From: Megascapheus bottae
Lineage: Eukaryota; Chordata; Mammalia; Rodentia; Geomyidae
Length of the DNA stretch: 64,000 nt
Assembly: GCA_024803745.1 (NCBI GenBank)
Contig: JANJXV010000037.1
Coordinates: 6,213,001-6,277,000, forward strand
Direction: 5' to 3'
This document shows, piece after piece, positions 43,510 through 53,560 of the stretch. Made by a program: the position numbers and the translations under genes. How positions within the stretch are numbered: the first letter of the stretch is position 1; each line of letters begins with the position of its first letter. The notes beneath the pieces are model-generated. The model saw nothing but the letters and a program-made list of their open reading frames with translations. It had not been told where the DNA came from and did not search any database.

Positions 43510-43722
43510 AAGGAATTTTAGGGTGCTGGGTTCCTATTCTCCTGGCTACACCCCTGCCATGCGATGAGCTCCAAAATGGCTGGCGGTCTACAGGCCCAAA
43601 GCAACAGGGCCAGCCAGGAATGAGTGAATTGAAACCTCCACAAGTGAGACTAAGAATCCTTTTCCTCTTTCACAATGGCTGTCTTAGGTTTTCTCTTACA
43701 GTGTTCAAATGTGGACTAACAT
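43510..43722 (+). mobile_element. MaLR-like LTR 3' portion (ancient endogenous LTR)
   Basis: GAGCTCCAAAATGGCTGG, AATTGAAACCTCCACAAGTG, CCTTTTCCTCTTTCACAATG and the terminal GTGTTCAAATGTGGACTAACA follow the order of MaLR-class LTR 3' ends. The 99-codon frame across it is not a gene. Family not determined. Confidence 0.5.
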
Positions 43723-43762
43723 GATAACTACAAACAATTTGTCTTTAATAAATTATATAGTA

Positions 43763-43948
43763 TGGCCAGGAGTTTAGCCTAGTGGTAGAGTGCTTGCCTA
43801 GCATGCACAGAGACCTGAGTTCGATTCCTCGGTACCACATACATAGAAAAAAGCTGGAAGTGGTGCTGAGGCTCAAGAGGTAGAGCTCTAGCCTTGAGAA
43901 GGTCTAAGGACAGTGCTCAGGCCCTGAGCTCAAGCCCAGGACTGGCAA

Positions 43949-43995
<47 letters not shown>

Positions 43996-43996
43996 A
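43763..43996 (+). mobile_element. IDL-Geo SINE with (AAAT)13 tail
   Basis: Near-consensus element. The A-tail has become a regular (AAAT)n microsatellite (43946-43996). Confidence 0.95.
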
Positions 43997-44209
43997 ACAT
44001 TTAATGGTGAGTTCTGAGGGCAAACAGCCTATTCTCATCCATATCTCTTATGCTGGACAGATTTTCATTCTCTCAATTTGAAAATATTAATATGCTACTA
44101 GATTTGCAGAATTGATAGAAGGAGAAGTGAAACTGTTCAATAATGTTTACTAAAGTATGCCAACAAATTGTGAGTGGTAGACAAAACTGTAAAATTTTTA
44201 TCATTTTGT
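43997..44209. other. Unassigned non-coding sequence
   Basis: Nothing recognised. Confidence 0.4.
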
Positions 44210-44456
44210 TAACATTTTTTTATTTTTTTTATTTTGTGGGTCATGGGGCTTGAACTCTGGGCCTCGGTGTTGTCCCTGAGCTCTTCAGTTCAAGGCTGAG
44301 TGGAACCACAGCCCCACATCTCTTTTTTTTTTAACAAGTTAATTGGAGATAAGAGTCTCACCTTTTTTAGTGTCTGGGCTAGCTTTGAACAGTGATCCTC
44401 AGATCTCAGCCTCTTGAATAGCTAGGTGTATAGGTGCGAGCCACCATGCCTGGCTT
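44210..44456 (-). mobile_element. B1-Geo SINE
   Basis: One of the best-preserved copies: TTATTTTGTGGGTCATGGGGC, GTTGTCCCTGAGCTCTTCAG, AATTGGAGATAAGAGTCTCACC, CAGATCTCAGCCTCTTGAATAG, GCGAGCCACCATGCCTGGC. Useful as a family reference. Confidence 0.93.
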
Positions 44457-44999
44457 CTTAACTCTTTAAAGAGATTTATTAGAGGAATGTAAGGAAGATT
44501 TAATATTAATATATATTTACATAACTAATACATTAATACATTTGTTTATTAAGGAATTAACAGACAAAATGATAAAAATATGATCATCTTAATATATTCT
44601 CAAAGAGCATAAATAAAATTCGATATGTAGTCATCATAAAACACTAGGTTCCAAAACATGAAAAATGAACAAGGTGCATTTGACAAATTGAAATTTTATT
44701 TATGGAATACATGAGAAAAGAATGTGCTGCTTAATCATCTTGAGATTGAAAATGAAGTAATTAAAATGAACATTGCAACATTTGTCTTCTGAGAATTCGT
44801 CTAAAACCAACAAAGGAAACACATACTCCATTTCAGCTAAGAAGATACAGCTAATGCTTCAAATCTCAAGATATGCCAAGAGAAAGGAGGAAATGCCTGT
44901 CCAGAGAAGTGACATGGGCTTATGGCTTCAAAGCACACTTCTCAAAGAACAGAGGTTCAAATGAGGGACACATTAGTACAAAATCTGATTGTCTCCTTT
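44457..44999. other. Unassigned non-coding sequence
   Basis: Nothing recognised. Confidence 0.4.
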
Positions 45000-45243
45000 T
45001 TGCACTAATGTGGATTGAACTCAAGGCTGCAAGCATGCAAGGCAAGTGCTCTACCACTTGGTGTTCCAGCCCCTTAGTGCATTGGCTATTGTCCTGGTTC
45101 CATCTCCTTATATCTGAGGCTACCCTGGGCTGTGACCATTCTATGCCACCACATATTCCTGGGGATATCACATATCTCTGTTTCCAGTACTTTTACTCCC
45201 TCCACAGTTGGGAGAACTAGCAGGCATGAACCACTGCATTTAG
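45000..45243 (-). mobile_element. B1-ID-type composite SINE
   Basis: ID/tRNA-like GATTGAACTCAAGGCTGC, GGCAAGTGCTCTACCACTTG, then a divergent middle and a reverse B1 end AGCAGGCATGAACCACTGC. Confidence 0.65.
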
Positions 45244-45263
45244 AAATTTGTTGGGATGAATTG

Positions 45264-45545
45264 TCCAGAAACAAGGACATACTAAATCCACTAGCACAAT
45301 GATGTTCATTGCAGCACTATTTACCATAGCAAAGATATGGAACCAACCCAGATGTCCCTCAGTTGATGAGTGGATCAACAAGATGTGGTATTTGTACACA
45401 ATAGAATTCTATGCTACTGTCAGAAGAATGACATCGCTCCATTTGTTAGGCAATGGAAAGACTTAGAAAAAATCATATTAAGTGAAGTAAGCCAGACTCA
45501 AAGGAACATAGGCTCAATGGTTTCCCTCATTTGTCATAATCAGTA
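45264..45545 (+). pseudogene. L1 ORF2 C-terminal tail, frameshifted
   Basis: Only the last part of ORF2. The conserved FIAALFTIAKIWNQPRCP and MWYLYTIEFYATV stretches are readable, then a one-base deletion in GTCAGAAGAATGAC (about 45419-45432, compared with GTCAGAAAGAATGAC at 22.8 kb) shifts the frame before the KDLEKIILSEV tail. Non-functional. Confidence 0.88.
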
Positions 45546-45957
45546 GAAACCTTGGGCTCTCCTAGCAGAGATTTGCAATAGAGCAAAATCTTGATACATA
45601 AGGCCATATAGTATGATGCTAAATGAAAGGACCTCTAGGATATAGAAGCAAAAGCCATATAATGAGTGATTGTTATCCTTAATGTACTATGTTATCTCTC
45701 ATCTCTTTTGCTGTCCCTTGGTTATCTCATAATGTTACAGTATCTCACTTTGTTATCTGATATATTGGATATATTTGTATTTGGTTATTTGAAATTGGAT
45801 AGGGAAGGGGGTAAAACAAGATGAGGGGTGGGGGTCGGGTGGGGAGGGAAATGGGGACCAAGACATGAGAAAGGGTATCAATGTATGTGAAGTAATGCAC
45901 CTTCTATCTGGCAAATATAATGTAACCCTTCTATTAATTACAATAAAAATATATGGA

Positions 45958-46150
45958 GGGCTGGGAGTTTGGCCTACTGGTAGAGTGCTTGCCTAGCATA
46001 CATGATGACCCAGGTTTGATTCCTCGGTACCACATACATAGAAAAAAGCTGGAGGTGGTGCTGATGCTCAAGTGGTAGAGATCTAGCCTTGAGAAAGTCC
46101 AAGGACAGCGCTCAGCCCTGAGCTCAAGCCCAGGACTGGCAAAAAAAAAA
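45958..46150 (+). mobile_element. IDL-Geo SINE in an L1 tail
   Basis: GGGCTGGGAGTTTGGCCTAC to CAGGACTGGCAAAAAAAAAA, between two copies of the L1 end (AAAAATATATGGA before, AAATATATATGGA after). Younger than the L1. Confidence 0.94.
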
Positions 46151-46194
46151 TATATATGGAAAAAAATAAATTTGTTGTGATGATGTCTTGCCAA

Positions 46195-46276
46195 TATTAC
46201 TTTAATCCTAGGACTGGAATCCGCTATCTCTGCCTTCTAAATAATTAAGATTAGAGGTATGAGCCACCGTGCCCTG
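46195..46276 (-). mobile_element. B1-type SINE fragment
   Basis: TCTGCCTTCTAAATAATTAAG, GAGGTATGAGCCACCGTGCCC: reverse 7SL/B1 start. Confidence 0.65.
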
Positions 46277-46589
46277 CTGCAAAAGCTAAATTCTTAGTAG
46301 GCACCCATGGAGAGTCGCCAGAAGAGATCTGAGGGAACTTCCAGACACAGCATCTCATGCACAGACACTCATATGAGGAAACCACAGTTCATCAATGAGT
46401 AACATTTTGGGAACCTGAAAAGAATGATGTGTTCTCAACTGCAATTAACTGTGTATACATCCTTTCAAGTAGCAAAATAAAATCCACAGGAAACCTCGAT
46501 CATAAGAAAGCCTAACCCACCTGAAAGGTCCCTTCCCAAGGATAACCTCCAACTGTAACCAAAGAAGATCTATTTTTTTGTTTCAAAAA
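46277..46589. other. Unassigned non-coding sequence
   Basis: Nothing recognised. Confidence 0.4.
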
Positions 46590-46940
46590 TTAGGTATAGT
46601 GGCTCAAGCCTGCAATTGTAGCCACACGAGATGCTGAGATCTAAGTGCAAAGATTCAAGGACAGCCTCATAACATAGTCCATCTCAAGCACTGGCTGACT
46701 AGAAACTTTCCTGCTATTTCAGCTAAGGGAAAAGCATTGTAGTTGGACACATGGTACCTGTATCACATCTCCAGTGACACAGGCAAGCATAAAGAAAATC
46801 ATAGCCCAGGCCAGACTAGTGAGACCCTACTTTGAAATAACCAAAGTGAAAGTGTGGCTGGAAGCATGGCTAAAGTGGTAGAGAACCTATTTAGTGATTT
46901 AGATGCCCTGAGTTCAAATCCAGATTCTACCAAACACATG
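46590..46940 (+). mobile_element. Long B1-ID-type composite SINE
   Basis: TAGTGGCTCAAGCCTGCAATTG, GAGATGCTGAGATC, later a second 7SL-like block (CAGGCCAGACTAGTGAGACCC) and an ID-like end (GGCTAAAGTGGTAGAGAACC, GCCCTGAGTTCAAATCC). About 350 bp, so larger than a simple fusion. Confidence 0.65.
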
Positions 46941-47068
46941 TAGAAAGATAAATAATCTTCAGTTGTACAAAAGACAAATTCAATATTAATCTTATTTAAA
47001 TATTACAACTTCCCTGAACAAAGGCACAAATAGAAATTCCGTAATAGAAAGCTATTAAGGGATATGTC

Positions 47069-47136
47069 AGCAGGGTGTGGTGGCTCACACCTGTAATCCT
47101 AGTTACTCAGAAGGCTGAGATCTGAGGATCACAGTT
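47069..47136 (+). mobile_element. SINE head fragment (B1 type)
   Basis: CAGGGTGTGGTGGCTCACACC, TGTAATCCTAGTTACTCAG, then stops after GAGGATCACAGTTATG. 3'-truncated, no tail. Confidence 0.8.
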
Positions 47137-47398
47137 ATGTACCTTGACCACTATTACTCAATATAGTACTTAAACTCTTAACTTGCATAAGTAGGCAAAA
47201 TAAATAAAATGGTAAGAGAGAGAAGTCAAATTATCCCGGCTCACAGACCATAGTCCCAAATTTAAATGTCCTGAAAAATTAGCTCAGAAGACACGGTGAT
47301 CCAAAATACAAAATTATCGTGTATCTGTAAGTTCTCTACATACCAAAAGAAGCCAGAAGAACCTATCAATTTTCAGAGCAGCTACAAAGCAAACAAAA

Positions 47399-47670
47399 CA
47401 GCTTTAGTGGTAATCTTAGCTACTCAGGAAGCTAGGATCTGAGGATCATAGTTCAAATGCAGACTGGGTAGGAAAGTCTGTGAAACTATTATCTCCAATA
47501 AATACTTAAAAAGCCAGAAATAGCACTGTGACTCAAACATTATAGTACCAGCCTTGAGCACAAAAGCTCAGGTACAGTGCCCAGGCTCTGAGTTCATGCC
47601 TCAGTACTGGCACAAGCATTCATACACGCTTGCATATGCACATGCGTGCACACACACACACACACACACT
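47399..47670 (+). mobile_element. B1-Geo SINE with (CA)n end
   Basis: TAGCTACTCAGGAAGCTAGG, TTATCTCCAATAAATAC, GTGACTCAAACATTATAG, GCTCAGGTACAGTGCCCAGG, then GCACAAGCATTC and an alternating CA/GC tract ending (CA)10 at 47649-47669. Confidence 0.87.
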
Positions 47671-47682
47671 GTATACTCTTTC

Positions 47683-47873
47683 CTTTTTTTCCCAGTCCCG
47701 GGGCTTGAACTCACGGCCTGATCACTGTTCTTGGGTTTTCTTAAGGCTAGAACCTACCATTTAATCCACAGCACCACTTCCAGCTTTTTTCTATGTAGGT
47801 GGTACCAAGAAATCAAACCATGGTCTTTATGCATGCTAAGCAAGCACTCTACCATGAGGCCATTGTCCCAGCC
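47683..47873 (-). mobile_element. IDL-Geo SINE
   Basis: Short poly(T), CCAGTCCCGGGGCTTGAAC, GGTGGTACCAAGAAATC, CATGCTAAGCAAGCACTC, ending CATTGTCCCAGCC. Flanks CTGTATACTCTT and CGGTATAATCTT may be the TSD. Confidence 0.88.
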
Positions 47874-48398
47874 ACACGGTATAATCTTAAACAAAGATGT
47901 CAAATATCTCTAGTGAAAATTATAATTCATTGAATAAATAAACTATACAAGTGACCTGGAGATGGAAAAACTTCCCATCTGTATGTCAGTAAAATGAATA
48001 TTAAAATGACATATTATGGAAAGGTATCTATTTAAAGTTCAATGCAATTACCATAAAAAAGAAAAAAAAGCATCCTAATGGTAAAACAAAGAAACCTAAA
48101 TATTTAAAACAGTGCTGAAAAAAGTGAGCAATTCTGTAAGTATCATAGTATATTTCAAACTATATAACAGCTCCTTGCTCATAAAATATCAGAATACTGT
48201 CCCCAAAACAGACATGTCACCCAATGGACCAGAAGATCCAGAAGTTAAATCCACAAGGCTACAGTAATTATATTCTTGACATAGATGTCCAAACTTACAT
48301 TGGTAAAATTGCAGCTTTTTTAACAAGACATTCTGGGAAAATTAGACATTCACAAGTAAAGGACTGAAATTACAGCCCTAGTTCTCATTCTGCACAAA

Positions 48399-48452
48399 AA
48401 TTTGACTCCACAAAAATTTGACTCCACAAAAATTTGACTCCACATAAATAAA
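48399..48452. repeat. 18-bp tandem repeat, 3 copies
   Basis: CACAAAAATTTGACTC-based 18-mer three times, inside the ancient L1; the surrounding L1 has one copy of the motif. A local slippage product. Confidence 0.9.
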
Positions 48453-48889
48453 ATACCTTAATCTTAGCTATAAAAATGGAAACTACTGTAGGAAAGGCCT
48501 AGGGTAAAAATACAAGATGCAGGTATAGGCAATAACTTTCTGAGTAAACTGTACATATCTCAGTTAAGAAGAACAAAGCTAACCTATGCTATTGTCATCA
48601 AAGGACTAGGTCTGCACAACAAAATGAACAATGAACAGGTAAGAGTCAGCTTACACAATGAGAGAAAAAATATTGCAAACTATTTACCTGAAAGAGGATT
48701 GATATCCAGAATCTTGTAAAGAATTATAAACAGTAGACACCCAATAAAATATAGCACAATTTGATAAGCATTCAATAAATGGAGTACTGTTCAAAGGAAG
48801 AATGAAAGATGGCTAGTACAAAGAAGAAAAAATTCAGCATCCTTACATACCAAAGAAATGCAAATTAAAGTAACATACAACATGTTGAC

Positions 48890-49085
48890 AAAGACTCACA
48901 TCTATGAACTAGCTACTCAGAGCCTGAGAGCAAAAGGATCATGGTTTGAGGCCAGCCTTGGCAAAATTCAATTAAACTTAGCTGAAAAAGAACCGACAAT
49001 CAACAGGGAGGGAGATGTGATTCAGGTATCAGCCTAGCACAAATCGCTGAATGCAAGCCCTGATTCTAACAATTTTTTAAAAATA
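48890..49085 (+). mobile_element. Old B1/ID-type composite SINE
   Basis: ACTAGCTACTCAGAGCCTGAG, GAGGCCAGCCTTGGCAAAATTC, GTGATTCAGGTATCAGCC, GAATGCAAGCCCTGATTC, A-rich end. Confidence 0.7.
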
Positions 49086-49254
49086 TGATCCATCTAATGG
49101 GCTTCTTGGTAATATACTCAAAGGATTCAATCTGAGGTTACTACAGAGAAATCTGCATAACAAGGTTGAATCCCTCTACTATTCACAATTGTCAGGATGC
49201 AGGATCAGTCTAGATACTATTCAATGTAACATATGAAGAAGAAAGTGTAGTATT

Positions 49255-49286
49255 ATAGATAGACAGACAGACAGACAGATAGATAC
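49255..49286. repeat. (GATA)n/(GACA)n microsatellite
   Basis: ATAGATAGACAGACAGACAG with GATAGATA at the end; about 32 bp. Confidence 0.9.
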
Positions 49287-49337
49287 AGGAGTTTTATGCA
49301 GTATAATGATGAATGAAATTGAAATTGTTTCATTGTG

Positions 49338-49593
49338 CTGGGGCTGGAAGTTTGGTCTAGTGGTAGAGTGCTTGCCTAGCATGCACGAAGACCCAGGTTT
49401 GATTCCTCCATACAACATATCTATAAGTAAATAAGTAAGTAAGTAAGTAAATAAATAAATAAATAAATAGAGTAGGGAGTGGTGCTGTGGCATAAGTGGT
49501 AGATCTTTGGCCTTGAGAAAGCCAAGGAAGGTGTCAAGCTCTGAGTTAAAGGCCCAGAACTGGCAAAAAGAAAGAAAAAAAAGAAAAGAAAAA
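49338..49593 (+). mobile_element. IDL-Geo SINE with expanded linker, with TSD
   Basis: Left half GGGGCTGGAAGTTTGGTC to CCATACAACATA, then a (TAAG)n/(TAAA)n run at 49424-49470 where other copies have ATAGAAAAAA, then the Geo half. TSD GAAATTGTTTCATTGTG (49321-49337) / GAAATTGTTGCATTGTG (49594-49610). Confidence 0.93.
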
Positions 49594-49900
49594 GAAATTG
49601 TTGCATTGTGTAGAAAAATAGGTGGAACTGGAGTCCGCTAAGTGAAGTGAAATAAGCCAGATTTACAAGATAAGTATGTATATTTTCACTCATGAGCAAT
49701 CTTAGGGTCAAAGATTGTAGAAGTAGAAGGAGGACCGTTAAGGACAGGGAAAGGGAAGGAATGCTCACTGGAACTCACAAACGCTAGTTGAACACTGCTG
49801 CTTATTCAGATTAAGAGTTATATTCAAGATTGGCCAAAGCCAACACCAAGATAAACACTTTGTAAACTGAAACAAAAAGATGGCTGTTTAAGAATGTGTT

Positions 49901-51209
49901 ATGATCTACTTAACATTGTAAACATATCCTACAAATGAAACATAGTACTTCTAATTTGTTGTTTATATTATAGCTTTTATTTAGGAAGTATGCTATGGTA
50001 TATCCAAATATACTAGATTAGTTACTGCAACACTATTAATTGAATATATGCCAATTGACAAAAAAGAGTGAAAGAATGCTGTGGTAAGGGTGATAGTCAA
50101 GCCTTGCATGGAAGACACATGAAGGAAGTTGATTATAGACTCACCACTCTACCTACCAGGAAACTTACTGACCATGCCTAATTGCGCATTTATCTCCTCA
50201 ACCTTGTCAACTGTCATAGCTGCCAAGTCAACAGATGGCATGGGCCTGTGTCACCAGCAGCTTCCAAATGTAGAAATGAAGTCATTTAGATGTTTTCTGT
50301 GTGCACCCATTTTCTCATTTATCTTTGAAGTGTAGCTGCAAAAGGTAATTTCCATATGAAATGTAGTCACATTCCAGCTCCTTCATTCACACATTTTCAG
50401 GTCATCAGCCATGCCCCTAGTGCCATGATAGGGGTGGAAGTATGCAAAAAATATGGGACCCAAACAACCTTGTATTTTATTCTGATTATTAACCAGATCT
50501 CTGTTTTATCTTAACAATGGTACTTTAAGACTTTGCAGATCAGAACCATATCTGAGGTCACACAGATTAGCACTTAACACACAAAAGTTAATGAATATGT
50601 TTCAATTGATTTTAAATCAAATCTAATATGTAACTACTCCTAGCTGCAGAAAAATGCCTACACATCAACAGAAGCATTCCGAAAGAATGGTCTTACAACT
50701 TGTGACACCTAGTATGAATGGGGAGGAATTATTGACTGCCCTCATGTACAGTCACTATTAGAAATAGCAATCAAAGATTACTAATCTCATAATTACTCCC
50801 ACATTGACGCTAGGAAGAGTTGCAAATTTGAATCTCTGCCAAAAGGGCTTTCTTTTTCCAATCCATATTTTAAAAAATCTGTCTAGTCAATGCTAGTGTC
50901 CAGTGTTAAAACTTTAAAAACTTGCTAATATCACATTAAAATACTCAGAAAGCCTTTAGTCTGAGAGTTTTTCAATATTGAGTACCATTTTACCCTCCTA
51001 ATACGATCTTTAGTTACTCTTCAAGTTAAAACGTGAGCCTTGAGATAAATGTTTTAATATACTTCCATTACCATATATAAGCTGCCAATTACAGATTTAT
51101 TAACAAAAGAACTCACAATTTACTCAGTTGTTTTCTCAATTTGCATGTTTGCCACAAGAAAAAGAAAACGTTGACATTGAACAGAAGAAATAAGGAATAA
51201 AATAAAGAA
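49901..51209. other. Unassigned non-coding sequence
   Basis: 1.3 kb with no confident element. A weak L2/MIR-like trace at about 50545-50580 (ATATCTGAGGTCACACAG). Confidence 0.4.
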
Positions 51210-51432
51210 TGTTAGCCAATTGTCTGTGGAACATAACTGTAATTCTAGCACTCAGGAGACTGAAACCTGAGAATCAGATCAAAACGAACCTTTGGGCTTG
51301 TTTATATGTAATTAATCACTAAAACCTAGGAGTCAAGTGGTAGAGTGCTACCCTTGAGCAAAAAAGCTAAGGGAGAGCACTCAGGCCCAGAGTTCAAGTC
51401 CCAGGATTGGCAAAAACAAACAAACAAAAAGA
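51210..51432 (+). mobile_element. B1-Geo SINE
   Basis: AACTGTAATTCTAGCACTCAGG, GTAATTAATCACTAAAACC, GAGTCAAGTGGTAGAGTGC, CACTCAGGCCCAGAGTTC, tail (CAAA)n. Confidence 0.85.
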
Positions 51433-51597
51433 ATATTAAACCAACTTTGGAAATCTACTGAAAATATTACTAAATCCTGTGGTTAAAATAGCCAATGTAA
51501 GTTGTAACATAAAGAAACTGAGTTGGTAATTTTGAAAAGATATACACACAAACTAAAATATCACAGTACAAATTATTACCCATAATATTCACCCTAT

Positions 51598-51816
51598 TTG
51601 TAAGGAAATGGAAAGACTTGGAAAAAGTCATATTAAGTGAAGTAAGCCATACCCAAAGGAACATAGGCTCAATTGTCATTCTTTCTGAAGGCATCATAGA
51701 ATTCCATTGTGTATAAGTACACATCTTGTTGATCCAATTATCTACTGAGGGGCATCTGGGTTGGTTCCATATCTTTGTTACGGTGAATAGTGCTGCAATG
51801 AACATCATTGTGCTAG
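51598..51816. mobile_element. L1 fragment with halves in opposite orientation
   Basis: 51598-51675 is L1 ORF2 C-terminal DNA in + orientation (GGAAATGGAAAGACTTGG to CATAGGCTCAAT). 51676-51816 is the immediately upstream piece of the same L1 region in - orientation (reverse of ACTAGCACAATGATG to GAAAGAATGACA). No A-tail. TTCACCCTAT occurs at 51588-51597 and 51817-51826. The half order is the reverse of classic 5' inversion. Confidence 0.88.
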
Positions 51817-51826
51817 TTCACCCTAT

Positions 51827-52207
51827 ATTTTAAGAGTTTAAGGAATTTCATTTCAATAACTTATCAAAAGATCCATCTGTTTACTTCAAATTAAACACAG
51901 TACAAAGAGGCATTGGATAATTGGTTCATGGGCATAAACTTCTGATTTCTAGGTAACTGTATGAGTTATGGCAATCACAGTTTAATCAATTGCCCTCATT
52001 CAAAACCTCTGAGTTTTCTTTCATCATCATTAGTCAAATCCTTCCTAAATCCCTGCAGATACATACACAAGTCCTAAACCGAAAACACAGTCAGTGCTCT
52101 GCCTAGAGATGTGTACATGTGTGGATTTTTTTAAGTTAATTGTTTTACTTTTTGATCCATACAATATTATAAAGTTCAAAAATCAAGAGTTTCTTTTTAC
52201 ACAAAAA
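51827..52207. other. Unassigned non-coding sequence
   Basis: Nothing recognised. Confidence 0.4.
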
Positions 52208-52220
52208 TCTGGATTTTCAT

Positions 52221-52405
52221 CCAGGTGTGGCCTAGTAGTAGAGTGCTTGCCTAGCATGCACAAAGTCCTGGGTTCAATTTCTGGGTGCCATGTACTCAGA
52301 AAAATCCAGATGTGGTGCTGTCGCTCAAAGGGTAGAGCTCTAGCCTTGAAAGTCCAAGGACAGTGCTCAGGCCCTGAGTTCAAGCCCCAGTACTGGCAAA
52401 AAACG
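52221..52405 (+). mobile_element. IDL-Geo SINE with perfect 13-bp TSD
   Basis: Lacks the first bases (starts CCAGGTGTGGCCTAGTAG); otherwise complete to CAGTACTGGCAAAAAAC. TCTGGATTTTCAT at 52208-52220 and 52406-52418. Opposite frames across this copy are translated SINE. Confidence 0.94.
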
Positions 52406-52418
52406 TCTGGATTTTCAT

Positions 52419-53209
52419 TTTTTCTTGAGGAGTCAGATTTGACAGCTCTGATGAATAGTTCCACAAAGCAGTAATTGGCTTGAAGTTGAGTATACCCCTT
52501 GATATAGGACAGGAAGGTTCCATCTGCCAAGTCTCCAGTCACACCCTCATCTCCTTTTCTATCCCATTCCTGGCCCTTGTTTGTTCCAACACTCTGCATG
52601 TATTTGCCTGTATCAGAAGTTAGCCCATATCTTCATCTACATCCTCTTTGCAGTCAAATCTCATTCTATTCAAAGTCCTTCTGAAGAGTTTCCTGGATGC
52701 ATTTTGTTCCACCATGAAAAAAAATAACCTGGTTTACTAATGTTTACAAAAATATTTTCTATGTTTTCTTCGAGACCCTTTTATGGCTTTATCAATTACA
52801 TCTATGATCCATTTCAATGTTATTTTTCAATCATAGAATTAATTTTACATTTCCTAATTAGGGAACAAGATTTGGTTCCACTGTTATTAATTAGCACAAT
52901 GAAATATAATTTAAATCAAAAATAATTTTACCCTTTTGAGGATACAGATTGCTGTGTTTTGATACTGTGCTCAATCAATATACAAAGTATTTCCATTACA
53001 CCTGAGCTTGCTTTGCAGGAATCCCACCCAATTAGGGAATAGTGCTGGCCTGTGTTTTACACTTGACATAATTAGTAAACTTAGCTAAAACTTAATGTGA
53101 ACAAATTCATACAGTCAGCCCAATTTCACATAGTATAACATTTCCAACCACTAGTTTATTCCTTTTTAATTGCTTATTAGATTCCATCGAACAAATACTC
53201 ACTAAAATG
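52419..53209. other. Unassigned; homeobox-type AT motifs at 52790-52930
   Basis: No repeat. ATAGAATTAATTTTAC, CCTAATTAGG and TTATTAATTAGC cluster around 52835-52900. Possible conserved non-coding DNA, unproven. Confidence 0.35.
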
Positions 53210-53560
53210 GTTTAATTTCCATTTCCTTGGTGAGTTTTTGAGTTATTTTCACTTTTGATGTATTATAAAGCAAGTGACTTTGAGCATCGTTAAATATTTG
53301 TGTAAAATCTATGTTCTAATTTTTGGGGAGGTAAATGTACATGGGTAGAACTGCTGTGTCTAATTATAAATTGATTTTTGGCTTTATAAGGAGCCATAAT
53401 ACTGACCTCCAAAAACCTATGTGTGATTGCATATTCCTGCAAGCAGTTTTTCCACCTTAACAATGATTAGTGTTGCTACAATTTTAAGGGTTGTCCATTC
53501 TACTGGATATACAGAAATACCACAACATATTTTCAATTTGCATTACTGGTGAGCAACTTT
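53210..53560 (-). mobile_element. Antisense old L1 ORF2 C-terminal region
   Basis: Reverse L1 order on +: TTATTTTCACTTTTGATG, GTAGAACTGCTGTGTC, CAAGCAGTTTTTCCACC, CAATGATTAGTG, GGTTGTCCATTCTACTGG, TTTTCAATTTGCATTACTGG. Confidence 0.7.

Larger units (their letters stand above)
45260..46167 (+). mobile_element. 5'-truncated L1 with TSD, containing a SINE
   Basis: Starts at the ORF2 C-terminal region (TTGTCCAGAAACAAGGACATAC), with 3' UTR and terminal TTAATTACAATAAAAATATATGG; the tail is interrupted by a SINE. TSD AAATTTGTTGGGATGA (45244-45259) / AAATTTGTTGTGATGA (46168-46183), one mismatch. Confidence 0.93.
46960..49900 (+). mobile_element. Second ancient L1 ORF2 with SINE insertions
   Basis: Ordered weak matches to L1 ORF2: 47140-47395 (TATTACTCAATATAGTACTT, AAATTATCCCGGCTCACAG), 47910-48480 (AAAGTTCAATGCAATTACC, ACAAGGCTACAGTAATTATA), 48810-48890 (CAAAGAAATGCAAATTAAAG), 49086-49335, and 49610-49700 (AGGTGGAACTGGAGTCCGC, AAATAAGCCAGATTTACAAG). 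SINEs at 47069, 47399, 47683, 48890 and 49338 interrupt it. No frame survives. Ends are approximate. Confidence 0.75.

Noticed and set aside
43425..43724. 99-codon frame as a gene
   Set aside because: It overlaps a MaLR-like LTR end and has no recognised domain.
48399..48452. Short regularly spaced repeats resembling a CRISPR array
   Set aside because: Direct 18-bp tandem repeat with no spacers, in a rodent L1.
51470..51808. 112-codon minus frame as a functional gene
   Set aside because: Its first part is inverted L1 ORF2 DNA and the rest is chance read-through past the rearrangement.
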